This document shows, in pieces, positions 47,269-57,622 of a stretch of DNA of 64,000 nt (its first letter is position 1; the number at the start of each line of letters is the position of its first letter). The notes below the pieces were generated by a model. The model saw only the letters and a program-made list of their open reading frames with translations. It ran no database searches and was not told the DNA's origin. Where the stretch lies: positions 47,430,389 through 47,494,388 of the forward strand of contig OY282558.1 in assembly GCA_958295665.1 (NCBI GenBank), given 5' to 3'. This DNA comes from Tipula vernalis. Lineage: Eukaryota > Arthropoda > Insecta > Diptera > Tipulidae. The position numbers and the translations under genes were made by a program.

Positions 47269-48534
47269 GGTTGAAGGAGTTCTGAAATTTCATTAACAGC
47301 AAGGAAAAAAGTGACTGGTTTTCCGTCTTCTATGTCTTACCAGAGCTTCGCCGCTAGTCAGTCCTTGGACATCTGTAATCTGTTTGGCAATTTTTTTGCG
47401 TCGGTTTACAAACCTATTCTGTTATCCGCCATCATGTGTCCAGCTTTGCCGAAGTTTACCGAGGACGAATTTCGGGATTGCTTGCTCCAGTTCGAGGTTG
47501 GAAAGGCAGCGGGTTATGATGGCTTCCCGCCGATTCTGTTTAGGTGTTGTGCTGAGAGTTTGACCCTTCCTATTACCTTCATATTTAATGAAAGCCATCG
47601 TCACGGTTTTTTCCCTGATCCTTGGAAAATTTCTTATATTCATCCAATCTTCAAGGCGGATAGAAGAAGTGATGCACAACATGGATTTTATCCCCTACAG
47701 TAACTAACTTGGTTTGGTTTTGCGGTGACTTATTTGATAGTTTAAATTCTAGACATCAGCTTGACGTTGCTTAGACAGATTTTGCCAAGGCTTTTGATAT
47801 GATTGACCACTCTATTCTTCTTAGTAAGTTAGAGAATCTAAATTTTCATTTCATTCCTATTAAATTGTTGCGTCCCTACCTCACTAATCGTTGGCATTCC
47901 GTTAGGATCTTGCGTAAAGTTGCAGGAGGATGATGTGATTTTTGCATCTGACGCTACATTTACCAGGCATGTTAACACCATTATTTCAAAGTCTTATATT
48001 ATATTGGTCGTTATTAAACGAAGATGCAGGGATTTTAGGGACCCGACATCACCGTAGGTCTCGCTTGTTCGATCTATTTTGAGGTCTGCATCTCTAGTTT
48101 AGGCGCCATCCTACCACTGTCAATTTGTTTTGCTCGCGCTCCGATGTTTGCCGTCCACGCATGCTGTCGAATATGTCCTCCTACCATATCAGGATCGATG
48201 TAATCTTTTGAAACTGCAACGTCTAGACTGTCGTCGCTGGGACGTGGCTTCCGTATCGATTTTACCGAGTTACTCGCACGTCTAAAAATCTATGCTCCCG
48301 AATGCCGAATGCGTCAACGTGACAAGCTTTTATTCATTGACCTGGTGCCAACAAATTGTGATCTTTCGGAACCGATCGTAACAATATCACATTCAATTCT
48401 GTACATATTTGGAATTTTCGATTTTCACTGGTCGAGAGATTTGTTCAAGAATGTTTTATTTAAGTTTTTTTTAAATTGTAGTTAGCCGTAATTGTTTGTA
48501 CCGATTGTAGTCACTGTTGGTATCAAATAAATAA
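47269..48534 (+). pseudogene. 5'-truncated jockey/I-like LINE inside the minisatellite
   Basis: The fragment begins near the start of RT: TGFPSSMSYQSFAASQSLDI, EDEFRDCLLQFEVGKAAGYD, FPPILFRCCAES and FPDPWKISYIHPIFK (about 47600-47660). A shifted frame then has DFAKAFDMIDHSILLSKLEN (about 47775). The remainder is heavily broken; the YADD region is not found and a deletion probably removed it near 47920. The 3' end is CAAATAAATAAATAATT. The octamer ATAATTAT stands at both edges (47261-47268 and 48535-48542) as an apparent target duplication. Confidence 0.75.
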
Positions 48535-48540
48535 ATAATT

Positions 48541-48672
48541 ATAAAGGTTTAATGGTATAATGACAATCATGGTGTAAAATGGTATAATGGTTTAATCGTG
48601 TAATGTTGTAATGGTGTAATGGTATAATGGTATATTGGTATGATGGTTCGGCGGTATAATGGTATGATGTAA
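48541..48672. repeat. TATAATGG minisatellite, right part
   Basis: This is the continuation of the tract at 46945-47268: GGTTTAATGGTATAATGACAATC and GGTGTAATGGTATAATGG. It ends at about 48670. Confidence 0.8.
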
Positions 48673-49862
48673 AACATAGAAAAAACTTACAACCGAATCC
48701 TCGACATTAACTAATATAATTTGAGTAACATTAGGCGAAATTTAAGAAAGTATAAATAAAATATTTAAACTGAATTGGCACCTAGATTAAAATTTAACAA
48801 AAATTAAATGACATATTTAAATTACGAAAACACAATTCGACAAAATCGGTTAAATATTTTTGTTAGTGATATATAAACCACAAAATCTGTAAGTCAATTA
48901 TCAGTCCATCGATCAGTTTTACCAAATCAGTCTATCGTATGTATTACCACATGCAAATAAGTTTTAACACTAACAGATGAACTTCTACATGGCGAAATAG
49001 TAGGGATAAGTGAAGACGGGCAGTACGTTCATTAGCGTTTTAGTCACGCGTGTTAATAATATTCGTCAATAGTCACAAACAAATAAAATCAATACTCTCA
49101 ATTATATCTTCTCTTCGTAATAAAGCAGAAGATTGATATTAACAAATAGAAACAGTAATCGCTATCTTACATCCATGCGTTATTCAGGTTATAAACCAAC
49201 CATACATAATTGCTATATTTGGTTAAGTTGATGTTGAGTTGGGGGTCGGTTAAACATTCAGCTAGGACTGTATTGAGCTCATAGACACAATGTACCAATA
49301 CGTTACAATCATCGTCCCTGTCACTCCGACAAGTCAACTGCTTTCGGCGTTGATAAAAAATAAAAAATCTGCCCTCGAATACATACAAGCCACCCATCTC
49401 TCCCTCCTTCCACCAAAAGAGAAATAACCCTCCACAATTTGATTCACCAGTGTCTGATGAATTAAATTGCGGTTAATTCCCGCGACTCCTAGAGAGAGCC
49501 TCCAGCACGCCACTGACAAAAGCTATGGGTATAAAACCTGGATTATCTGGTCAACCTAGTTATGGATGTTTGGACGCCTGGTCAAATTGTCACGAACCTG
49601 GCCAATCTCACGAAAATCATCTGAATAAAAAAGGCCAAGTTCAGTCCCTAATCAGATCCATTTTTCAGGACCTCATCCAAAATTCATTCACATGTCGAAA
49701 TTCACCATAATTGGATTACAAATATTCAAGTTTCATCGCATTTAGCCAAATTTCAACCTATAATTAAACGATGTTCGCTCGAGATACTGTGATCACCTAA
49801 CAAATATCTAAAAGAAAAACACGTAGTTAATTATTTTCAACAAATTCTGAGCTCAAAAAATC
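48673..49862. other. No gene recognised
   Basis: Mixed-composition sequence with several 60-75-residue open frames on both strands, none with a motif I recognise. No tandem repeat is visible. Confidence 0.5.
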
Positions 49863-49930
49863 CAAAATCTGCAATTGTGCTCCGATTGCTGCTCTTGATA
49901 CCACTAAAGAAAGGTTTCGGGATTTGTAAC
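49863..49930 (-). repeat. Diverged single unit related to the 181-bp satellite
   Basis: On the minus strand this reads TACAAATCCCGAAACCT, then TGGTATCAAGAGCAGCAATC and GGAGCACAATTGCAGATTTT. These correspond in order to ACAGGTCCCGAGACCT, AGCTATCAAGAACCGCAATC and GGAGCACAATTGTAGATTTT of the satellite monomer. It lies 22.7 kb from the array. Confidence 0.75.
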
Positions 49931-51410
49931 AGAGCACCACAAAAAAATGGTTTCTGGTCTTGGGGTCAGACCAAATATACTATAAGCTTTTGGTATAACC
50001 TCAAAAAACCCGTTTGGAGTTCTAGAAGGTTCCCAAATTAGTTTTACACTAGCTCACCTGTGTACAGGGCGGCATCTCCAGGCGGTGTCGGCGGCCAACG
50101 GAGAAAATCCATTAATCGGCTGAGTCCATGGGTCATGTCTTTCAGGGCGTGATATCAAGCGACGAGATGTGTTACGAGACAGGAGATCGGATACCCAGAA
50201 TCGGCGGCTGCCCAGACGACCGCAGCTCTGCATTAATTGGTGACTTGGGTAACGTAGAGTATGATACGACAAGAAAAAATCCAAAGTCGTTAAAAATTCT
50301 TGATTTCAAAAATTTTAGATTTGAAGATTGATCAGCATAATAACTGGGTTCCGCACATCATCTGCAACTTTTGCAAAAAGATGCTATATCGTTCGAAGCG
50401 AGCGAAGAGTAGAAAGTACATGAAGTACTCTAAGGATTATTGCTTCTTTTAGCGTTTCAATATTGAAAATAGGGATAAAATTGTTTATATCAACGTGGCA
50501 TCAGTAACGGCTTCAATTCTAGCTGAAAAAAAAGAGTGTAAAACCTATTTTGGTTGTACATCTGGAGGCATCGAAACAATGGAAATTGACGAAGAGTCTG
50601 CTGAATGATACCGGTCATACCGGAAGATGGTTTATAGTGCTTAGCTTCATTCCTTAAAGAAAAAATCTTCTAGAGCCCAAAACCAAAATTTCTTTTTATT
50701 GTAACAGGAACTCAGAATTCCGAAAATATTTTTTGAACGATGAGAATTCCACTGATATTAATGGGCTTATTAAAGCAGATTAACTCCACAATGTAAACGA
50801 TTATGCTCCAATACCAGTAGCTCACTCAAATGTCATGAAGGAAAAATATGAAAAGAAGCAAGTTCTTTTACAAAATTATACAGATTATGGAAACTTGTTT
50901 AAATAAGATGGCAGATTTCTGTTGGATGCTAAAGATAGACACGAAAAAGGAAGATAGAAAACGAAAATGGAATCCGTTTCATAGAATATTTGTTAAAAGG
51001 AGAAACCATTACTGTTATAAAAAAGAGAATGACTGAATAAGAAATACTTCGTCACATCGGGTAAAACTAATGCCAACTGTCCCATCTTTGTTTTTCAAAC
51101 GCTCGATACATTAAAAAAAATATAGATATAGGGTTATGGGATTTAACAGCGTGGGTTTTGTGAATCTTAGGCGATGACAGGTTACGCTACCAAAGTTTGA
51201 GTGCAATTGTCGCAGTCTTGTGGTGAGGTTGTCGAGGTATTAGGGGTTGGGTTCTTTAGGTATAAGGTTAAAGGGCTTAACATATTGCGTTTTGGGATTA
51301 TTGTGGGTTAACAACTTCGATCACAGGGTTATTTGGGTTTAATAGGGGCTGATTTTTGGGTTTTTGATATAGGGCCTGATTTTTGGATTCGTGTGTTTGT
51401 GGGACTGTGT
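49931..51410. other. Unassigned sequence between two satellite-like relics
   Basis: A GC-richer patch (50050-50260) and an A-rich region (50270-51110) lie between two satellite-like units in opposite orientation. I recognise no protein. Short open frames such as 50848-51036 are Lys-rich and without motifs. It could be the interior of an element whose ends resemble the satellite. Confidence 0.35.
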
Positions 51411-51490
51411 TACAGATCCCGAAACCTATCTTTAGAGATATCAAGAAGTGAAATCGGAACACAATAGCAGATTTTTGATTTTATTGACCC
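51411..51490 (+). repeat. Second diverged unit related to the 181-bp satellite
   Basis: The plus strand reads TACAGATCCCGAAACCTATC, TTTAGAGATATCAAGAAGTG, AAATCGGAACACAATAGCAG and ATTTTTGATT, matching the same stretch of the monomer as the unit at 49863 but on the other strand. Confidence 0.75.
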
Positions 51491-51953
51491 AAAATTGGTT
51501 AATAAGGCACCAAGAACTAGGCTTTGGTTTTTATTAAGAAATATGTGGAACAGTTTTAAGTAGCGTTTTTATGACGATGACCACGATGACGTATCTGAAG
51601 AACAAGAAAAAAACTAAAAAAACTAAAATGCTTGGAAGCTTCTCGCCTATTTTAAGCGTTGTTATGTATTTCTCCGATACCACACACTTCACTTTCAAGA
51701 AACAATTCGGTCACACTTTATAATTATTCTTTATAATTCTGTAACTTATACCTAATACATTAATGTTTATCACTCTACGGGACATCGATGACCCCTCTTT
51801 CTTATTCTGTTTATTGATATTTTACATTTGTATACTTATATGGAAGAGATGATAACAATGATCGATTAAGGTACATTGAACTATAATTTGATTATGGACG
51901 TACATACATAAATATATAATACTTTCCCCTTCTTAAATTAATCATACCTGTAG

Positions 51954-52104
51954 CCTTATTCTATAAAAAATAAGATAATGTTTACACGTGATAAACATTG
52001 AACGAAAAGAGAATCGAAAAACAATTTAATGTAATTTTAGTAAAAAATCACAAAGTTTACCCGTTTTCACGTTTACACATTATCTTATTTTTTACAGAAT
52101 AAGG
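51954..52104. repeat. Foldback (MITE-like) element, 42-bp arms
   Basis: The left arm 51954-51996 begins CCTTATTCTATAAAAAATAA; the right arm 52063-52104 reads, on the minus strand, CCTTATTCTGTAAAAAATAA and continues in parallel. There are about five differences over 42 bases, with a 66-base loop. No coding capacity. No clear target duplication was seen. Confidence 0.8.
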
Positions 52105-52159
52105 GTCCTGCTTGGTTATTTAACAATACAATTTTAAGTGGCTAATAAATTATTCATTA

Positions 52160-52172
52160 CACCGAGAAAAAT
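52160..52172 (+). repeat. Left terminal inverted repeat of the CACTA-like element
   Basis: CACCGAGAAAAAT; preceded by TA. It pairs with the right end at 60042-60054 with one mismatch over 13 bases. Confidence 0.75.
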
Positions 52173-52231
52173 AATTGTATATTATTAAGGAATCCTTGCA
52201 TTAACGGAAAGAAACATTATTTCGTATTTAG

Positions 52232-52543
52232 CTCAAGAATAATTCATTAATGGAATGTAATCAACTTACTAAAACATCAAAAAAAAAAGTGTTAAAGAAA
52301 CGTTTTTAATAAAATTAATTTTCATCAAATTTTTAATTTATGAACTTATTAACTTAGTTTTACTTTAACGAATATTATTTAAATTGGATTTTATTATTTG
52401 ATTAAAGAGGATTAATATTCTTTATAATAAAACAAAGTTAATAAGGTCATAAATTATAGTTTGATAATTTAATTTAAAACGTTTCTTTAACACATTTTTT
52501 GGTGCTTTAGTAACCTACATTCCATTAATGAATTATTCTTGAG
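52232..52543. repeat. Foldback with 70-75-bp arms near the left end of the CACTA-like element
   Basis: Arms at 52232-52306 and 52476-52543: both begin CTCAAGAATAATTCATTAAT when read inward and both contain GTGTTAAAGAAACGTTTT. The loop is about 170 bases, A+T-rich. It may be a subterminal structure of the transposon or a separate MITE that inserted 72 bases from its end. Confidence 0.8.
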
Positions 52544-54064
52544 GGGCGTTCATTATAATAATGAAAAGTTACTTAAGTTTGAATTAATTATTCAACGAAA
52601 TTTAATAAATGTAATTATTTTTTCTTGGGGAATAAAAATTAACGTTAGTTAATTTTAATAAAGTTAATTAACTAAAGTAATTAAACATACAAATCTGAAT
52701 TAAAGAATTTTCCTATTTTTATGCTTATTTTAGCTGTCCACTGCCATCTGTGATTTATTATTCAAAGTATTTAACGTTTGAAAATAAAATACTTATTTAG
52801 AATTCAAAATAAAGTTTTATATTTCAACAATAACAATTTTTTTAAAAATAACTTTATAAAAGTTTATAATATTTCTTGGCAAAAAATAAATAACAAATAT
52901 ATTTGTACATACATAACAAATATATATGCACATTTTCATTATAAAAATAAATTTAATAAAAAATGTTAAATTCAAATAAAACTAAATTAAAAAAATAAAC
53001 TTTAATGTAAACACCATTAAAAATAGTTAATTAATATTATTTCTTAACTTATTTATTATTAAATCGACCGCAGGGAATGCATCATCATACCTGGTCTCTA
53101 AATTATAGAAGTATTTTTGGATAAATTGCCAGACTGCTTGTGTTTGAGGTGGGTATTCTAAGTCAAATACTTGAAAAGGTTTAAATGTGCAGTCCAAAGC
53201 CATTAACGGACTTAAGCATTTGTATTTAATTGAATCACAGTATATGAAGTATTGATTTTTAGTGTATAAGTTTTCGCCAATTACAAATAAAAATGGTTGA
53301 ATCTTAAATTTAAGTGACATTTGTGTTTCAATATGTTTGTCGACGTCCTGCGTTGTTGGCAAGAGTATCAAAAATGAGTTTTGAGCATCTTTAATTGTGA
53401 ATTTCCTATACTGATTATTCAACGTCTTCTTTTTTGCCGTAGGTTTGATAAGTGCATGTAACAACAACAAAATCACACATGATCGGGCCTCTGAAATTGA
53501 ATAAAAAAAATAAATAAATTGTATACACAAACCAATCTAGTATTATGATTACCTAGTGAAACATTTTTCTGTTGTTTGAACTCACTATACATCTTCTTCG
53601 AAAGTGATTCTAAAATTCTGGTATCCATTATTTAAATTAGGTCATGGCAGAACCGGTCAAACTGTAGGAAAATATTTCCAGAATTTGAATACATTTGAAT
53701 AAAATCTATATCTAAAAGGCGAGGACCATACGATTGTGCATAAACTGGCCATTCATTAATAATCGCGCTAATATTTTTGCCACTCGAATGCTTTATCCAC
53801 TCCAATCTAAATTTAGATGACGATGCCCATTTGTTTAAAATATCTTCTAGATTATTGTCGTCCCTATTATATTTTAAATTTTGGCATAACTCGCGTGCTG
53901 CTTCCTCATCTATGGTATTCGGTACTTAATAATAAAACAATATTGCTAAGTATTACTATAAAAATTTACTATATGTGAAACAAGCTTACAGTTTAAGTTG
54001 TTTTCGATTAAGGGTTCTTCTAATTGCTTGAAACGTTTAGGTTTGGGCAATAATGATGAATTTC

Positions 54065-54910
54065 TTAGTTTTGACTAAGATCTCTTTTGATTGTTGTACC
54101 TGTCATAAAATTATATTTATTATTTTTGTATGTTAGTAAATATTGAATTATGTAAAATGATCTATAAATATTTTTTAAACGAATAATTTTATTTCCATTG
54201 AAAAGTGTAGTTATTTGCAACGGTCTACTGTCAAAATTTTCGATTGGAATGACATTTTTATCATTGGAAATTGTAAAAGTTGATACATTGGATGCATCAA
54301 AATGTGCATTATAGCTGCCTAATGGAATTCTTAGACACAATACATAAATTTTATTAGTTTTTAAATTAATGCACATTTCAATTATCTTGAAAACTGATAC
54401 ATCATTGAAACGCATACTTAAAATTAAATCTTTTTTATATAAAGATCCTCTGTATTCTATTTCAGAAAAACATCTTAAATTTATTTTAGGAGTATTTAAG
54501 GCATTCGCTATGAACATTTCGTCGTTAAAAATTTCGTACATAATATTGAAAATAAAATTTGCTTTCGTAGGAGATAAAAGATATTTACAAAATTTCATTT
54601 GCATTTTTTTCGCAATTGTTACACATACATTCATTCTCGATGATGTTGCGTGACCATACATTTTTATTTCTTTTAAAGAAGATTCAAATCTGAAACACCA
54701 AAAGTGACGGATGGGTCCTGATTTTTTAATCACACAAGGATAATGTAAAAGAAAATGGTGCTTAGGCTTCAATGTATCATTAAATAAGCTGGTATATAAC
54801 GAATTATGTTTAGTAATATTTTCTTTAAGCAAGTCTAAATCTTTATAACTAATTTTAAATGATAGCAAAATGTCTATTATTTTTAAAAGCAAAATGAAAA
54901 ACTTCCACAC
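54065..54910 (-). CDS. CACTA-like transposase, downstream part of exon 3
   Basis: This frame continues the core after a frameshift near 54945 (DDWIHCIPKEDEVWKFF lies just across the start). It has LKPKHHFLLHYPCVIKKSGP, IRHFWCFRFESSLKEIKMYG and HATSSRMNVCVTIAKKMQMK, conserved blocks after the catalytic region in this transposase type. It ends at a frameshift near 54070; the same exon goes on in another frame to the donor at 53990. Confidence 0.68.
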   Translation of the reverse strand: MWKFFILLLKIIDILLSFKISYKDLDLLKENITKHNSLYTSLFNDTLKPKHHFLLHYPCVIKKSGPIRHFWCFRFESSLKEIKMYGHATSSRMNVCVTIAKKMQMKFCKYLLSPTKANFIFNIMYEIFNDEMFIANALNTPKINLRCFSEIEYRGSLYKKDLILSMRFNDVSVFKIIEMCINLKTNKIYVLCLRIPLGSYNAHFDASNVSTFTISNDKNVIPIENFDSRPLQITTLFNGNKIIRLKNIYRSFYIIQYLLTYKNNKYNFMTGTTIKRDLSQN

Positions 54911-55935
54911 TTCATCTTCTTTAGGTATACAATGTATCCAATCATCAAAGGTAAAAAGTATACAAATGTCATCATTCCTCTTGCTGACATATTTAAATGC
55001 TTCCTTTTTAAATGATCTAATTTAATGGACGGTGATTGATTTCCAATCTCAAGAGACCCGTAGTTAAAATGAGTTTTTCTGTAGTTCAATTGGTCTAAAG
55101 TGAAAAAATGTTTTTTATCTATAAAATTTAGTAATATATTACAAAGGTTGTAATGGCATGCACCCTCAAATATGTCATGCATCACATCAACACTATAGTT
55201 ATTGATAATTTTAAAGCATTTAAGCTGATTGAAAATTGAATTTTCTTTGATTCCAGTTGTGGAAAAATCATTTTTTGCGACATCCTCAGCATAATTTGAT
55301 TCGGAACGCATTATTAGCTCATTTTCATTTGAACAGAAGTGTAGCTGAGACTTATGAATTTTGCAAAATCGACAGCAATGGCTGGAGGAAAACAAAGATG
55401 AGAAGCCGAAAGCACTATTAACCGCCAAGTTATCTCCCAAAAATAAACCGAGTAAAAAACGCACTTTAAAGCTATCCATTGAAGTTTTGATTTCCAAAGG
55501 TGTTTCCTCTAAAATTTTCGTTTGCTCGAAAAGTGGATAGAGACACCGATTACTTCCGAATTGTTTCATATCGATGGCTTTCACTATGCCCGCAGTAAAA
55601 ATATGTTGAACATTAGTACTAAATTCTAAAGTTGGGAATACATATTTGATGACCGTAATACTTTGCGTACCGGCATGTGAACCCAGTGGATTATAAATTT
55701 CCAAATCGTCTAAGTACAAAAAATAAGGGATTAAAATTTCATTTGTACTGAATGTTTGCTTCCATGTTTGAAAGAATTCGCTTTGAATAAAATGCTCTAA
55801 GTATTCTGAGTTCACCTTAAGAGTGTTTATAAATTCTACTGAACGTAACAAATTATCATCTTTTTCAAATATTTTTTTGAATTGGAATCGTAAAGGCATT
55901 AGTACACCGGAATACTTCATTTCATCTAATGTCAA
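54883..55935 (-). CDS. CACTA-like transposase core, longest intact stretch
   Basis: This 350-residue open stretch of exon 3 carries the presumed catalytic core. It includes ILIPYFLYLDDLEIYNPLGS with two adjacent Asp residues, FLLGLFLGDNLAVNSAFGF with a third Asp, a Cys/His group (SSHCCRFCKIH), NNYSVDVMHDIFEGACHYNL and KRKHLNMSARGMMTFVYFLP. The pattern (acidic residues, Cys cluster, VMHD...EG) is that of animal EnSpm-type transposases. The true N-terminal continuation lies in the other frame before the A9 run at 56006-56014. The last residues before 54883 are out of frame. Confidence 0.7.
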   Translation of the reverse strand: MTLDEMKYSGVLMPLRFQFKKIFEKDDNLLRSVEFINTLKVNSEYLEHFIQSEFFQTWKQTFSTNEILIPYFLYLDDLEIYNPLGSHAGTQSITVIKYVFPTLEFSTNVQHIFTAGIVKAIDMKQFGSNRCLYPLFEQTKILEETPLEIKTSMDSFKVRFLLGLFLGDNLAVNSAFGFSSLFSSSHCCRFCKIHKSQLHFCSNENELIMRSESNYAEDVAKNDFSTTGIKENSIFNQLKCFKIINNYSVDVMHDIFEGACHYNLCNILLNFIDKKHFFTLDQLNYRKTHFNYGSLEIGNQSPSIKLDHLKRKHLNMSARGMMTFVYFLPLMIGYIVYLKKMKCGSFSFCF

Positions 55936-57219
55936 TTCCCCATACTCGTAAAAGTTCGTAATTTCAGTATTTATTGTAAATTGTGTAAAGGGTTCTAATA
56001 AATCTTTTTTTTTAAATGCTGGAGTAATCGATATTCAGTATTACAATATTGAAAAGGCGATTTGCAAGATTTAATAAATGTTTGAAGTTCTATGTTTGCA
56101 TTTATAGAAAAATTATTAATGATATTTTCTAGTTCTAATAAAATAGGATGAATTAGGTCACCATTTATGCTACTTTGAATTGTTAAAACATCTTTTGTTG
56201 TAATATTATTTTTTTGAAGTAATTCCAATGTAAATGTTAAGGAACTTTCATAAATGCGTTTTAGGCTTTCATTTAAATCAACTGGCTTTATTTCTGTTAC
56301 TGAAATTTCTGGTGGATCACTGGCCAGTCGTTTTTTTTTTATTTTCTATCAGATTATCCTTTTTAATAATCTCTGAAATTTTCTGAGGCGATTTATTAAT
56401 ACGAGTTAAGTGCACGATATTCAGATGCCTTTTAAAACTCCCTCGGCTTTGCAATGACTGACCACAAAATTCCTCAACGCACGTGTAGTTATCATTACTT
56501 TTCAAATTATGAAAGTATCGAAAATGGTTGATAAGAGTGCACAATGTATCAACTTTTAAGTTACACACAAAACAAATCATAGTAAAAATTCTTGGACTAA
56601 TAAAAATAAAATATAGCTACTCCCAATATTTACTTATGTTAAATGGTATAAGAATAGCCTATTTGAATAAGTTTATTGATAGACTTTAGATTAGTGTGTT
56701 TCTAATTTTTACGTTTCTGTAACCAACGAAAGATAAAAGGAAATATGATTAATATGTTGTAGTATTTAAAGAAATGGTGAGGATTTGTTCTGTTGAATAC
56801 GAATTCATACCTTTTGAAAATATAACTATACAATGTAATTTGTACAATTAGAAAACTCGTGAAAACTAAAAACTAATATAACGCACAACAAAAATAAAAA
56901 TGAGCGTGTACACATACCTGTTTTAATTTCCAGTCCGATATTTTCTTTTCAATTTTTATACGTGTCCCTAATGATTCTCCCGGAAGCACTTTAATGATAT
57001 CTACTGTTGTTAATAGAAGTAAAGCTTTTTGATCGATATTATTATCTTAAATAAAAAATTAAATCACAATTAACAAAATTTATAAAATAAATATGCACGT
57101 GTTTTAGGTGTTTAAGCATATCTCTTCAACAATAGAACAATATTAAAAACTTTAAAGTCATAAACGAAACAGAAAACCAGAAAGAACAGAACCGTATGAG
57201 TACGAGTATGTATGTATAT

Positions 57220-57360
57220 GAAAAAATGCACCACTTATTTTTGCGCCGTTCTTTCGTGTTTTGAACCAATCAACGCGAAAAAATAACGGAAATAAAATTT
57301 ATTTTATTTTATTTATTTTTTTCTTTGTTTGGTTCAAAATAATGAGTGGTGCATTTTTTC
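57220..57360. mobile_element. Small MITE in intron 1 of the transposase gene
   Basis: Arms at 57220-57241 (GAAAAAATGCACCACTTATT) and 57336-57360 (its near complement, AATAATGAGTGGTGCATTTT and onward), total about 141 bp. It is non-coding and lies 15 bases from the next MITE. Confidence 0.7.
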
Positions 57361-57374
57361 GGTGAACTCATATA

Positions 57375-57622
57375 CAGTGAAATCCCGGTATAACAAAGAC
57401 TTTTATAAAAAACATCTGTTATTACAAACTCTTTTACAAGTCTCCGGATTAAACAAACTTCGGTTATAACAATATAGCAAACTATTTCAGTGAGGAAATT
57501 TAAAATCTCCGATTATAAGAAATTAGTTTAGCGTAAACGAAGTTATATTAACAACAAGCATATGCGTGTATAGCGTAGTTTACCACAGTCACTTTAGTGT
57601 TTGTTATAACGGGATTTCACTG
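57375..57622. mobile_element. MITE with Tc1/mariner (pogo-like) ends in intron 1
   Basis: The 248-bp element begins CAGTGAAATCCCGGTATAAC and ends with the inverted GTTATAACGGGATTTCACTG, flanked by TA on both sides (57373-57374 and 57623-57624). TA duplications and CAGTG ends are typical of Tc1/mariner and pogo-type non-autonomous elements. The interior is A+T-rich and non-coding. Confidence 0.85.

Noticed and set aside
50848..51036. Lys-rich 62-residue plus-strand ORF
   Set aside because: No motif, A-rich composition and no homologous continuation on either side.
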